Source of the DNA: DYRB01 sp041307765
GTDB taxonomy: Bacteria; Pseudomonadota; Gammaproteobacteria; Chromatiales; Chromatiaceae
DNA length: 6,366 nucleotides
Assembly: GCA_041307765.1 (NCBI GenBank)
Contig: JBFZCW010000354.1
Location: 1-6,366, forward strand
Direction: 5' to 3'
A model generated the notes under the pieces. That model searched no databases and was not told where the DNA came from. It saw only the letters and a program-made list of their open reading frames with translations. The position numbers and the translations under genes were made by a program. How positions within the stretch are numbered: the stretch's first letter is position 1; every line of letters starts with the position of its first letter. Positions 1 through 6,244 of this stretch are shown here, in pieces.

Positions 1-578
1 TTCTCCCCGAAGAACTGGTGGAACATCTGCCCCACGGGGGACTTGAGGAAGGCCACCCCCCCGGAGTGCCCAGGGCAGTGCCAGGAGTAAGAGCTGTCCG
101 CTGCGTAGTGGGTCAGGGCGCGGAAGAAGGGCGGGGCCAGTGAGTCCAGGTAGTTGCGCGCCTCGCGGACGATGTAGCGGGCGACGAACTCCGGTGTGTC
201 CTCGAACATGTGGATGAAGCCGTGCAGCTCCCGCAGGACGTCGTTGGGCACATGGCGGGAGGTGCGGGTCTCGCCGTAGAGGAAGATGGGGATGTCCGAA
301 TTGCGGAAGCGGATCTCCTCCACGAAGGCCCGCAACTGGGTGATGGCCGCCGCAGCCTCCTCCGGGGAAGAGAACTGCTCGTCATCGATCGACAAGATGA
401 AGGCCGAGGCCCGGGATTGCTGCTGGGCGAAGGACGCCACGTCGCCGAAACTGGTCACACCCAGGGCCTCGATGCCCTCCTCCTCGATGGCCTTGGCGAG
501 GACCCGCACCCCCGTCCCGCTGGCGTTCTCGGAGCGGAAGTCCTCGTCGACAATGACCACGGGGAAACGGAAGCGCAT
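1..578 (-). CDS. Orn/Lys/Arg decarboxylase, PLP-dependent, N-terminal part (cut by window edge)
   Basis: The visible 192 residues start at the ATG at 578-576 and stay open to the left edge. A good Shine-Dalgarno (AGGAG, complement of 585-589) lies 6 nt upstream of the ATG. Residues 1 to about 130 resemble the N-terminal wing domain of bacterial Orn/Lys/Arg decarboxylases: a start MRFRFPVVIVDEDFRSEN, then AQQQSRASAFILSIDDE at about 51-67. From about residue 140 the linker runs into the PLP-binding major domain, with the family hallmark WHCPGHSGGVAFLKSPVG (166-183) followed by FHQFFGE. Family members are about 700-760 residues, so roughly three quarters of the protein, including the PLP lysine, lies outside the window. 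They decarboxylate a basic amino acid to a diamine or agmatine in the cytoplasm, for polyamine synthesis or acid resistance. Substrate choice cannot be read from this part; arginine is a guess. The gene is transcribed away from the glycosyltransferase operon. Confidence 0.92.
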   Translation of the reverse strand, partial: MRFRFPVVIVDEDFRSENASGTGVRVLAKAIEEEGIEALGVTSFGDVASFAQQQSRASAFILSIDDEQFSSPEEAAAAITQLRAFVEEIRFRNSDIPIFLYGETRTSRHVPNDVLRELHGFIHMFEDTPEFVARYIVREARNYLDSLAPPFFRALTHYAADSSYSWHCPGHSGGVAFLKSPVGQMFHQFFGE

Positions 579-612
579 AGGGTTCTCCTGGGGCGAGGCG
601 GGAAAGAGGCGA

Positions 613-618
613 AGTATA
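613..618 (-). promoter_or_regulatory. Candidate -10 box for the decarboxylase gene
   Basis: The minus strand reads TATACT here, five of six matches to the sigma-70 -10 consensus, in an otherwise very GC-rich stretch. It would start transcription near 606 and give a leader of about 28 nt containing the AGGAG ribosome site. No good -35 hexamer is found 16-18 bp upstream, so the promoter may be weak or activator-dependent. This is inference from sequence only. Confidence 0.35.
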
Positions 619-695
619 GGGGCATGGGCCTGACGGGCGCATGACCGTGCGGTGCCGGAGGCCGGCTCATCGCCGGGGTGTCTCCTAACCCCAGG

Positions 696-724
696 TTGAT
701 CTTTCCCCTGCCCCCGTTTAGTTT
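696..724 (+). promoter_or_regulatory. Candidate sigma-70 promoter for the glycosyltransferase operon
   Basis: TTGATC (696-701) and TAGTTT (719-724) are separated by 17 bp. They match the -35 consensus in four of six positions and the -10 consensus in three of six. This is the most AT-rich part of the divergent region. It would place the transcript start near 731, about 50 nt before the ATG at 784. A perfect inverted repeat (743-755) would then lie just downstream of the start site. Confidence 0.35.
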
Positions 725-742
725 GCCCGCAGCCAACTGAGT

Positions 743-755
743 CTGCCCAGGGCAG
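743..755. repeat. 13-bp perfect palindrome in the operon leader
   Basis: CTGCCC-A-GGGCAG is a 6-bp inverted repeat around one central base, 28 bp before the glycosyltransferase ATG and just downstream of the predicted transcript start. The position suits a repressor operator. A one-base centre makes it a poor RNA hairpin. In GC-rich DNA a repeat of this size can occur by chance. Confidence 0.3.
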
Positions 756-783
756 CAGCCCGCCCCACCGCCCGGACCCAAGC

Positions 784-1788
784 ATGAACGACCCAAGTCG
801 CAAGCGCCCCAGCCTCTCCGTGGTGATTCCCCTCTACCAGGAGGCGGATAACGTCGCGCCCTTGCTGGCCCGGGTGCACGAGGGCCTGGCGAGCTACGCC
901 GGGCCATGGGAGCTGATCTGCGTGGACGACGGCAGCCGCGACGGTACCGGCGCCCGCCTGCACGACACGGCCCAGTCCTATGGCAGCCACGTCCGGGTGA
1001 TCCGCCTTGGGCGGAATTTCGGCCAGACTGCCGCCATGCAGGCCGGTTTCGATGCGGCCCGCGGGGAGCTGATCGCCTCCCTGGACGGGGACCTGCAGAA
1101 CGACCCGGCAGACATCCCGCGCCTGGTCGATGAACTCCTAGAACGCGACCTGGACCTGCTCCAGGGGTGGCGGCGTGACCGTCAGGACGCCCTAGTCCTG
1201 CGCAAGATCCCTTCGCGCATCGCCAACCGGCTAATCGCGCGGGTCACCGGCGTGCGACTGCACGACTATGGGTGCAGCCTCAAGGTCTACCGCGCCGCAG
1301 TCCTCAAGCACGTCGCCCTGTTCGGGGAGATGCACCGCTTCATCCCGGTCTGGGTCGCCGGCGTGACAGACCCCCAGCGCATCGGCGAGAGCGTGGTGAC
1401 CCACGCCCCGCGCCGGTTCGGCACGTCCAAGTACGGAATCTCCCGGACCTTCCGGGTCCTGCTGGACCTGCTGGCGGCCTTCTTCTTTTTGCGCTTCGGC
1501 TCAAGGCCGGGACACTTCTTCGGGTCCATCGGGATTGCGCTGGGGCTGACCGGGTCCCTTATGATGGGCTATCTGCTGGTGGTCAAGTTCATCCTCGGCG
1601 AGCACATCGGCACGCGGCCCCTGCTCTTCGTCGCCATCCTGCTCCTGGTGGCCTCACTGCAGCTCCTGACTACCGGGGTGCTGGCAGAGATGCTGACGCG
1701 TACCTTCTATGCGTCCTCGGACCGCACCCACCACTGCATCGCCTGGCAGACCGATCCCGAGACTGCAACCTGGCGGGCAGCGGCATGA
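784..1788 (+). CDS. Polyisoprenyl-phosphate glycosyltransferase, GT2 family (DPM/ArnC-like)
   Basis: The product has 334 residues: a cytoplasmic GT-A domain, then two C-terminal membrane helices (about 244-269 and 279-301), the build of ArnC/GtrB/DPM1-type enzymes. Visible motifs are VVIPLYQE (13-20) and VDDGSRDGT (47-55) for nucleotide-sugar binding, the metal-binding DGDLQNDP (101-108), DYGCSLKVYR (161-170), HRFIP (184-188) and the basic PRRFGTSKYG (209-218) near the membrane. Enzymes of this group transfer a sugar from a nucleotide donor to undecaprenyl phosphate on the cytoplasmic face; the sugar here cannot be deduced. ATG 784 is chosen because the conserved core begins at about residue 11 and no in-frame ATG or GTG lies closely upstream. 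There is no convincing Shine-Dalgarno, which may lower translation. The TGA overlaps the ATG of the ArnT-like gene, so the two are probably translationally coupled. Confidence 0.93.
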   Translation: MNDPSRKRPSLSVVIPLYQEADNVAPLLARVHEGLASYAGPWELICVDDGSRDGTGARLHDTAQSYGSHVRVIRLGRNFGQTAAMQAGFDAARGELIASLDGDLQNDPADIPRLVDELLERDLDLLQGWRRDRQDALVLRKIPSRIANRLIARVTGVRLHDYGCSLKVYRAAVLKHVALFGEMHRFIPVWVAGVTDPQRIGESVVTHAPRRFGTSKYGISRTFRVLLDLLAAFFFLRFGSRPGHFFGSIGIALGLTGSLMMGYLLVVKFILGEHIGTRPLLFVAILLLVASLQLLTTGVLAEMLTRTFYASSDRTHHCIAWQTDPETATWRAAA

Positions 1789-3431
1789 GCAGCCTCCTGC
1801 CCTCACCGCCCACCCCGCTGGATCGGGTATTCGGGTCCACAGGGCCTGGCCTGGCACTGGTGATCGCCGCCCTCGTGCTGGCCTTCTTCTGGCAATTGGG
1901 GGCCCCGCCTCTCTATGACCTGGACGAGGGGGCCTTTACCGAGGCGACCCGGGAGATGATCGCCTCGGGCAACTACATCACCCCGCACAAGGACGGAGAG
2001 CCGCGCTACGACAAGCCGGTGCTGATCTATTGGCTTCAGACGGCATCCGTACAGCTCCTGGGGCTCAATGAGCTCGCGCTGCGCCTGCCCTCGGCCCTGG
2101 CGGCAAGCGCCTGGGTCCTGGCCGTGTGGGGCTTTGCGCGCGAGCAACTCGACACCCCCACGGCGACTGTGGCGGCCCTCGGCATGGTCCTGTCACTGCA
2201 GGTTTCCCTTATCGCCAAGGCGGCGGTGGCGGACGCGGTGCTGAACCTCTTCATCGCCCTCACCTTTTTCGACATCTACCGCTACAGCCTGGCGCCCAGG
2301 CGCGCGCTGGTGCTGCGCGCCTTCCTCTGGATGGGGCTCGGCTTCTTGACCAAGGGTCCGGTGGCCGTCTTCTTCCCCCTGGTGGTCAGCTTGGCCTTCT
2401 TCCTCTCCCGCCGGGACGGCCGGACCCTGTGGCAGGCCGCTTTCATGCCCCTGGGCTGGCTGATCTTCCTGGCCGTGGCCGGGCCTTGGTACCTGGCCAT
2501 CTACCTGGACAACGGCGCAGGCTTTTTCGAGTCCTTCTTCCTCAAACACAACGCCGGACGCTTCGGCGGGGCCATCCATGGGCACTCGGGGTCATTCTTC
2601 TACTATTTCCTGGTCCTGCCGCTGATCCTGCTGCCCTTCACCGGCTGGTTCCTGCGCATACTGCCCACGCTGCGGGGCACCTGGTCCGACCCGCTGGACC
2701 GGTTCCTTTGGCTGTGGTTCCTCGCCGTCTTCATCTTCTTCTCGTTCTCCGGGACCAAGCTACCGCACTACATGCTCTACGGGGCCACACCGCTGTTCAT
2801 CCTGATGGCGCGCCACCGCGAACTGCTGACCAGCAGCTGGCTGGCCTTCGCTCCTGCGCTGATCTTCCTGGCCCTGTTGTTCATCCTGCCGGACATTCTC
2901 CCGATGATCCCGGCGAATGAGGACAAGCCTCACCAGGCGGCCATGCTCGCGGAGGGCCAGCGCCTGATGGACACTGACTATCGGATACAGGTAGGGATCG
3001 GCCTGGTGCTGTCCCTGGGGCTCGCCCTGCCGCGGCGGAGCGGGGGCGGGCGTGGCGGGCGGGTCTGGCAGCGGCTGTTGCTCCTCGGGTTCGTCCAGAC
3101 CGCAGTGGTCTATGGTGCCCTGACCCCCCGGGTCCTGGAGGCCCTGCAGGGGCCAGTGAAGGAGGCCGGGCTCCTGGCCAAGGAGCTCAACCTGCCCACG
3201 GTGGTCTACCGAACCTCCATGCCGAGTTTCAGCGTCTACCGCGAGGCCATCACGCCGCAGATCACCGCCGAGCGCCCATTGGCGGCGGGGGAGTTAGTCT
3301 TCCTGCGCGTCGACAGGCTTGGTTCCCTGGACGGCGAGCTGCCCGGGGTGGCGAGGGAGATCGTCTTCCAGCGCGGCCCCGTGGCCTTGGTCCGGATGGC
3401 AACGGGCAACAGCCCGACGGGGGCACCATGA
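1785..3431 (+). CDS. ArnT-like integral-membrane glycosyltransferase (GT83 / PMT clan)
   Basis: The product has 548 residues, close to the usual ArnT length of about 550, with many hydrophobic helices and a C-terminal part (from about 450) that probably lies in the periplasm. Family signatures are YDLDEGAFTEATREM (44-58, with the acidic pair D47/E48 in the first periplasmic loop), ITPHKDGEPRYDKPVLIYWL (65-84), AKAAVADAVLNLF (144-156, with D150 at the family's second conserved acidic position), LTKGPVAVFFPL (188-199) and FSGTKLPHYMLYGATPL (321-337). Such enzymes take a sugar from undecaprenyl phosphate and attach it to a periplasmic acceptor; ArnT itself puts aminoarabinose on lipid A. No aminoarabinose synthesis genes are visible, so donor and acceptor are open. 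The frame is open far upstream, but ATG 1785 is preferred: it makes an ATGA overlap with the GT2 gene and is followed by a short cytoplasmic lead and the first helix (about 21-38). A Gly/Arg-rich loop (419-426) separates the last helices. Confidence 0.92.
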   Translation: MSSLLPSPPTPLDRVFGSTGPGLALVIAALVLAFFWQLGAPPLYDLDEGAFTEATREMIASGNYITPHKDGEPRYDKPVLIYWLQTASVQLLGLNELALRLPSALAASAWVLAVWGFAREQLDTPTATVAALGMVLSLQVSLIAKAAVADAVLNLFIALTFFDIYRYSLAPRRALVLRAFLWMGLGFLTKGPVAVFFPLVVSLAFFLSRRDGRTLWQAAFMPLGWLIFLAVAGPWYLAIYLDNGAGFFESFFLKHNAGRFGGAIHGHSGSFFYYFLVLPLILLPFTGWFLRILPTLRGTWSDPLDRFLWLWFLAVFIFFSFSGTKLPHYMLYGATPLFILMARHRELLTSSWLAFAPALIFLALLFILPDILPMIPANEDKPHQAAMLAEGQRLMDTDYRIQVGIGLVLSLGLALPRRSGGGRGGRVWQRLLLLGFVQTAVVYGALTPRVLEALQGPVKEAGLLAKELNLPTVVYRTSMPSFSVYREAITPQITAERPLAAGELVFLRVDRLGSLDGELPGVAREIVFQRGPVALVRMATGNSPTGAP

Positions 3432-4282
3432 GAGAGGGGCTGATCGGCTTCCTTAGCCGAGACCTGCGCCAGGCCCTGATCGATGGAGTGGCCCGCACCC
3501 CCAAGGCCCCGCCGGACGGCATCGCCTGGCTGCACACCTGGACACTGCTATGTCTGGCCGCCGCCCTGACCCTGTATTTGGCCGGCGGCTACCACGCGGG
3601 GTTCCTGGTCCTCAACGCCTGGGCCGCCGGGGCCCCTCCCTGGGTCTGGCAATGGTTGACGGCCCTGGGCGATGGGCGCGTCCCGTTCGCGCTGTCGCTG
3701 CTCCTGGCACGCCGCTACCCGCAGGTCTTCTGGGCCCTGGTGGTAGCGGGGGTCTGCGGGATCATCTTCACCCACACGGGCAAGCCGCTGTTCGACGCCC
3801 TGCGCCCACCCGCAGTGCTCGACCCGGGTGCCTTCAACCTGATCGGGCCGCGCGTCCGCCGGGTCAGCTTTCCCTCCGGTCACAGCACAACCGCAGGGGT
3901 CTTCTTCGGGGTGCTAGCATGCTATGCGCGTCTCAACTGGGTCCGGGCGACATTGACGGTGCTGGCCCTGCTGGTGGGGCTGAGCCGGGTTGCCGTGGGG
4001 GTGCACTGGCCGGTGGACGTGGCCGCCGGGCTCATGGGCGGGGTCCTGGCGGCCTGGCTGGGAATCCGGCTGGCCGAGCGAGCCCGCTGGGGAGCCCTCG
4101 ACCCCGCGGCCCATCTGGCTTTCGTCACCCTCGCGGCCCTGCTGACCCTGAGCCTGACCTACTGGGACGGCGGTTACGAGCTAGCTGCGGGGCTACTGCG
4201 CCTGCTCGGCCTGCTAGGCCTGAGCTACGCCGCTTTGGTCTACCTCGTCGCCCCTCTGGGGCGATGGTTGCGGGCGGCCTAA
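3428..4282 (+). CDS. PAP2-family membrane phosphatase with extra C-terminal helices
   Basis: The product has 284 residues and all three parts of the lipid-phosphatase signature: K119-x6-R126-P127, P149-S150-G151-H152, and S186-R187-x5-H193-x3-D197. By family knowledge, His193 is the likely nucleophile and His152 the acid. The active site faces the periplasm. Relatives include PgpB, UppP-like BacA-independent phosphatases, and the lipid A phosphatases LpxE and LpxF. About six helices surround the signature, and residues 228-276 add two more hydrophobic segments, making the protein longer than many PAP2 enzymes. ATG 3428 overlaps the previous TGA (ATGA), with GGGGG about 5 nt upstream as a weak ribosome site. 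Since an ArnT-type reaction releases undecaprenyl monophosphate, the phosphatase is not needed for simple carrier recycling. A role on the acceptor lipid, or on a diphosphate carrier, is more likely. The exact substrate is unknown. The TAA overlaps the convergent gene's stop. Confidence 0.94.
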   Translation: MREGLIGFLSRDLRQALIDGVARTPKAPPDGIAWLHTWTLLCLAAALTLYLAGGYHAGFLVLNAWAAGAPPWVWQWLTALGDGRVPFALSLLLARRYPQVFWALVVAGVCGIIFTHTGKPLFDALRPPAVLDPGAFNLIGPRVRRVSFPSGHSTTAGVFFGVLACYARLNWVRATLTVLALLVGLSRVAVGVHWPVDVAAGLMGGVLAAWLGIRLAERARWGALDPAAHLAFVTLAALLTLSLTYWDGGYELAAGLLRLLGLLGLSYAALVYLVAPLGRWLRAA

Positions 4283-4818
4283 CGCTTGGCCTGCGCCGGC
4301 GCTTGATGCGTCGCCTCAGACTCCGGCACGGCCACACCGGCCTTGGCGTCCTGGAGGGCGCGCTCGGCCTCGATGACCTCGCGCCGCGCCTCGTTCACAC
4401 GCTCGCGGTACGCCTGGTTGTCGACACGGGTGTCGCGGTCTGGGCTGCGGCGATCCTCATCCCACTGCTGCTTGGCTGCTTCCAAACCCTGCCGCGCGGC
4501 CTTGATGCGCCTTTCGGCCTCGGCGATGCCCGCGGCCTGTTGGCCTGTCCGCTCCCGTTGCTCCGCTCGCGTTTTCTGGGTTTCGGCCCCCGGCCGCTGC
4601 GGGTCCTGAAGGAGGCGTTGCAGATCAGGGCTGCCCTGGCCCTTTGGGTCACTGTGCACGCTCACGGGCTCGACGCCAACGGCGGCGGGTACCGGGGCGT
4701 TGGAATAGGTGACATTGCCTTGGGCGTCGACGGACTTATAGACCGTTTGCGCCCGTCCGAGCGCGGGCCAGCAAAGCACCACAACGCACAGCGCAGTGAG
4801 CGGGCTTCGAATCATCAT
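4279..4818 (-). CDS. Exported DUF4124-domain protein with helical, charged C-terminal half
   Basis: The product has 179 residues. Residues 1-23 look like a Sec signal peptide (hydrophobic core 7-20, likely cleavage after GRA, residue 23). There is no lipobox: C16 is preceded by VVL. The mature start, VYKSVDAQGNVTYSNAP (26-42), matches the short DUF4124 motif found at the N terminus of many proteobacterial envelope proteins of unknown function. A Pro/Gly-rich linker (about 43-75) leads to a region rich in Glu, Arg, Ala and Gln (about 78-160) that should be helical and may form a coiled coil. Two ATG codons are adjacent (4818 and 4815) and no strong ribosome site separates them. The stop at 4279-4281 overlaps the TAA of the convergent PAP2 gene, leaving no room for a terminator between them. 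Function is unknown; a structural or scaffold role in the periplasm is a guess. Confidence 0.88.
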   Translation of the reverse strand: MMIRSPLTALCVVVLCWPALGRAQTVYKSVDAQGNVTYSNAPVPAAVGVEPVSVHSDPKGQGSPDLQRLLQDPQRPGAETQKTRAEQRERTGQQAAGIAEAERRIKAARQGLEAAKQQWDEDRRSPDRDTRVDNQAYRERVNEARREVIEAERALQDAKAGVAVPESEATHQAPAQAKR

Positions 4819-4902
4819 GGGCCTGTTCCGAACTGGTGAAAGGGATGGATCCGTCTGGCATCAGTCTAGCGGATCGGGTCGGGGAACGGGTCTGGGAGAG
4901 GC

Positions 4903-4921
4903 GCCCGGGCCAGGCCCGGGC
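4903..4921 (-). terminator. GC-rich palindrome after the DUF302 gene, possible terminator
   Basis: GCCCGGGCC-A-GGCCCGGGC is a perfect 9-bp inverted repeat around one base, starting 11 bp after the DUF302 stop codon in the direction of transcription. As RNA it would form a stem of about 8 G-C pairs with a three-base loop. There is no U-run after it, so it is not a classic intrinsic terminator. It may act as a pause or processing block, or as a protein site. It separates the cytochrome/DUF302 pair from the DUF4124 gene. Confidence 0.45.
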
Positions 4922-4932
4922 ACGCACGGACG

Positions 4933-5442
4933 TCAGAACTCGCCAGTGGCCCCAGCGGTCATGATCGTGAGCATCTGGCCGTTGGTGGTGATGGCGATGG
5001 CACGCAGCTCCTCCGGCAGCGGGAAGGCACTGATGATCATGTCGAGATTCAGCATCTCGAGCCACACCTTACCCTCGGAGTCCTGTACCACGGCGATGCG
5101 GCAGGGCATATAGGCGGCGTAGATGGTGTTGAACTTGACCATCTTGATGGCGTCTTCCGGGTTACAGAACTGCAGGATCTCGAGCAGCGGAGCATCGTGG
5201 CCCCGCGCCCGCAGCTCTCCGCCCACGTCCTGGCGCCCGACCAGCTTCATGTTGAGCTCAGCGGCCTTGGAGAGCATGGCCTCGATGGCAGCCTCGGGCT
5301 TGATACCATCGGCAAGCCCCATCTTGATGACGGACTGGTCGATGTCGTACATCTTGATCTCGGGCGGGACAGCAGCGCGAGCTTCGTAGGCGGGGGACAG
5401 CCACAGCAGGCTGACGACGAGGGCGGCGACGATCTGTTTCAT
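4933..5442 (-). CDS. Periplasmic DUF302-domain protein
   Basis: The product has 169 residues. Residues 1-23 are a Sec signal peptide (MKQIVAALVVSLLWLS, cleavage likely after ARA at 23). The mature part fits the DUF302 fold: an opening amphipathic helix (about 48-64), the conserved block LLEILQFCNPEDAIKM (86-101), and the closing strand pair MPCRIAVVQDSEGKVWLEML (112-131). DUF302 domains are small alpha/beta domains of unknown activity, often met in sulfur-oxidising and other respiratory bacteria. Two cysteines, C93 and C114, sit in or beside the conserved blocks and could pair or bind a ligand. An ATG 45 nt further upstream (5487) is in frame, but it has no ribosome site and would bury the signal peptide. 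ATG 5442 has a strong AAGGAG. The gene begins 51 nt after the dihaem cytochrome stop on the same strand, so it is probably co-transcribed. Biochemical function is unknown; partnership with the cytochrome is inferred from context only. Confidence 0.88.
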   Translation of the reverse strand: MKQIVAALVVSLLWLSPAYEARAAVPPEIKMYDIDQSVIKMGLADGIKPEAAIEAMLSKAAELNMKLVGRQDVGGELRARGHDAPLLEILQFCNPEDAIKMVKFNTIYAAYMPCRIAVVQDSEGKVWLEMLNLDMIISAFPLPEELRAIAITTNGQMLTIMTAGATGEF

Positions 5443-5449
5443 GGCTTGG

Positions 5450-5455
5450 CTCCTT
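5450..5455 (-). promoter_or_regulatory. Shine-Dalgarno that fixes the DUF302 start
   Basis: The minus strand reads AAGGAG, followed by a 7-nt spacer and the ATG at 5442. It is the best ribosome site in the window and decides for this start over the in-frame ATG at 5487, which has none. Confidence 0.8.
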
Positions 5456-5493
5456 GGGAGGTTCTGGGCAGCGGGGTTGATCTGCACCCGCGC

Positions 5494-6141
5494 TCACTTG
5501 TTATCTAGGGTGGTGATATAGGCCAGGATGTTGTTGACATCTTCCTGGCTGTAATCCGCGAAGGTGTCATCGTCCGGATCACCCCCGTGCTCGCGCTTCT
5601 TGTTCTTGAAGAGGTCGATCTGTCGCGCCAGATACTCGCCGTACTGGCCGCGCAGGGCGGGGGACTTCTTCTTGGCCTTGCCCTCGCCGTTCTTGCCGTG
5701 GCAGGTCTTACAGTCGCTGTCGTAGAACTCGCTGCCGGCATCCACATCGCCCGCCAGGGTGGGGACGTCCAGCGGGGCCTTTTCGTCCAGGTCGACGCTG
5801 GAGATGTAGGCCGCCAGGTTGGCCAGATCCTCGTCCGACATGTTGCGGACGCCGCCCACGACGGTCATGGCCTCATAGTTACGCTCGCCGCCACGGTAAT
5901 CATCAAGGACCTTGAGCAGGTAGTATTCCGGCAACCCGGCGACGCGCGGGTACTTTCCGCCGAGGATGCCCTGCCCCCACTGACCGTGGCAGAGGGCGCA
6001 CTGGCGGAAGGCCAGGCGCCCGACCTCGGCGTCTGCCGCGGCGGCATCGGTGCGGGCAGCCGTGTCTTCGGCGTTCAGGGTCAGGGGCGCGGCGACGGTC
6101 AACGCCGCGAGCAGGATCGATCGCATCAGGGGAGGTGTCAT
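5494..6141 (-). CDS. Periplasmic dihaem cytochrome c (c4/c553-like)
   Basis: The product has 215 residues. Residues 1-24 form a signal peptide (likely cleavage TLNA/ED). Two class I cytochrome c domains follow, each with a CxxCH haem site: C48-A-L-C51-H52 and C144-K-T-C147-H148. The first domain keeps the usual end, with M92 before NMSDEDLANLAAYIS, so M92 is the likely sixth ligand. The second domain ends in YSQEDVNNILAYITTL, but there is no methionine anywhere after residue 101. H185 lies in the loop where the ligand is expected. The region around 155-160 is lysine-rich and 187-193 is acidic, which may mark docking surfaces. Dihaem c4-type proteins carry electrons in the periplasm between a dehydrogenase or bc1 complex and an oxidase or other acceptor. 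ATG 6141 is preferred over the in-frame ATG at 6126 because GGAG sits 8 nt upstream. The DUF302 gene follows after 51 nt. Confidence 0.95.
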   Translation of the reverse strand: MTPPLMRSILLAALTVAAPLTLNAEDTAARTDAAAADAEVGRLAFRQCALCHGQWGQGILGGKYPRVAGLPEYYLLKVLDDYRGGERNYEAMTVVGGVRNMSDEDLANLAAYISSVDLDEKAPLDVPTLAGDVDAGSEFYDSDCKTCHGKNGEGKAKKKSPALRGQYGEYLARQIDLFKNKKREHGGDPDDDTFADYSQEDVNNILAYITTLDNK

Positions 6142-6190
6142 GCTCCGTTCTCCGGGGGTGGGTCAGGGACTATTGTTCTTTGCGGAAGCA

Positions 6191-6219
6191 ACCTTAGGGG
6201 ATCGTTCGCAGGGATGCAA
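6191..6219 (-). promoter_or_regulatory. Weak candidate promoter for the cytochrome/DUF302 operon
   Basis: On the minus strand TTGCAT (6219-6214) and TAAGGT (6196-6191) are separated by 17 bp, each matching the sigma-70 consensus in about three of six positions. Transcription would start near 6184 and leave a leader of about 43 nt with the GGAG ribosome site. Most of 6142-6366 appears non-coding and serves as the upstream region of the cytochrome gene. Confidence 0.28.
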
Positions 6220-6234
6220 CGGGGACTCGATGCG

Positions 6235-6244
6235 TATGCGCATA
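6235..6244. repeat. 10-bp perfect palindrome upstream of the cytochrome promoter candidate
   Basis: TATGCGCATA reads the same on both strands. It lies about 16 bp upstream of the candidate -35 box, a position where an activator could bind. It is short enough to occur by chance. Confidence 0.25.

Noticed and set aside
210..644. Plus-strand open frames opposite the decarboxylase gene
   Set aside because: The minus strand has an unmistakable Orn/Lys/Arg decarboxylase sequence with a good ribosome site; the opposite frames have no family features.
654..666. Small inverted repeat GCCGG-AGG-CCGGC in the divergent intergenic region
   Set aside because: Five-base GC arms are expected by chance at this composition, and it has no U-run or clear position relative to either promoter candidate.
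1272..1784. Upstream extension of the ArnT-like frame inside the GT2 gene
   Set aside because: The extra 171 residues are Pro/Arg-rich out-of-frame translation of GT2. The ATGA overlap at 1785 and the first membrane helix mark the true start.
784..4282. A classic aminoarabinose (arn) locus
   Set aside because: ArnC-like and ArnT-like proteins are present, but no aminoarabinose synthesis or flippase gene is in the window. A specific arn naming is not justified.
3550..4839. A 429-codon open frame on the plus strand across the PAP2 gene and the DUF4124 gene
   Set aside because: It has no recognisable domain, is low-complexity in Pro/Gly/Arg, and overlaps two genes with clear family motifs on their own strands and frames. 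It is a high-GC shadow frame.
4863..4868. Possible -10 box TAGACT (minus strand) for the DUF4124 gene
   Set aside because: It matches four of six bases, but no -35 hexamer is found at a proper distance, so it is too weak to list as a promoter.
5443..5487. Fifteen-residue N-terminal extension of the DUF302 protein
   Set aside because: The upstream ATG lacks a ribosome site and would place polar residues before the signal peptide; AAGGAG supports the start at 5442.
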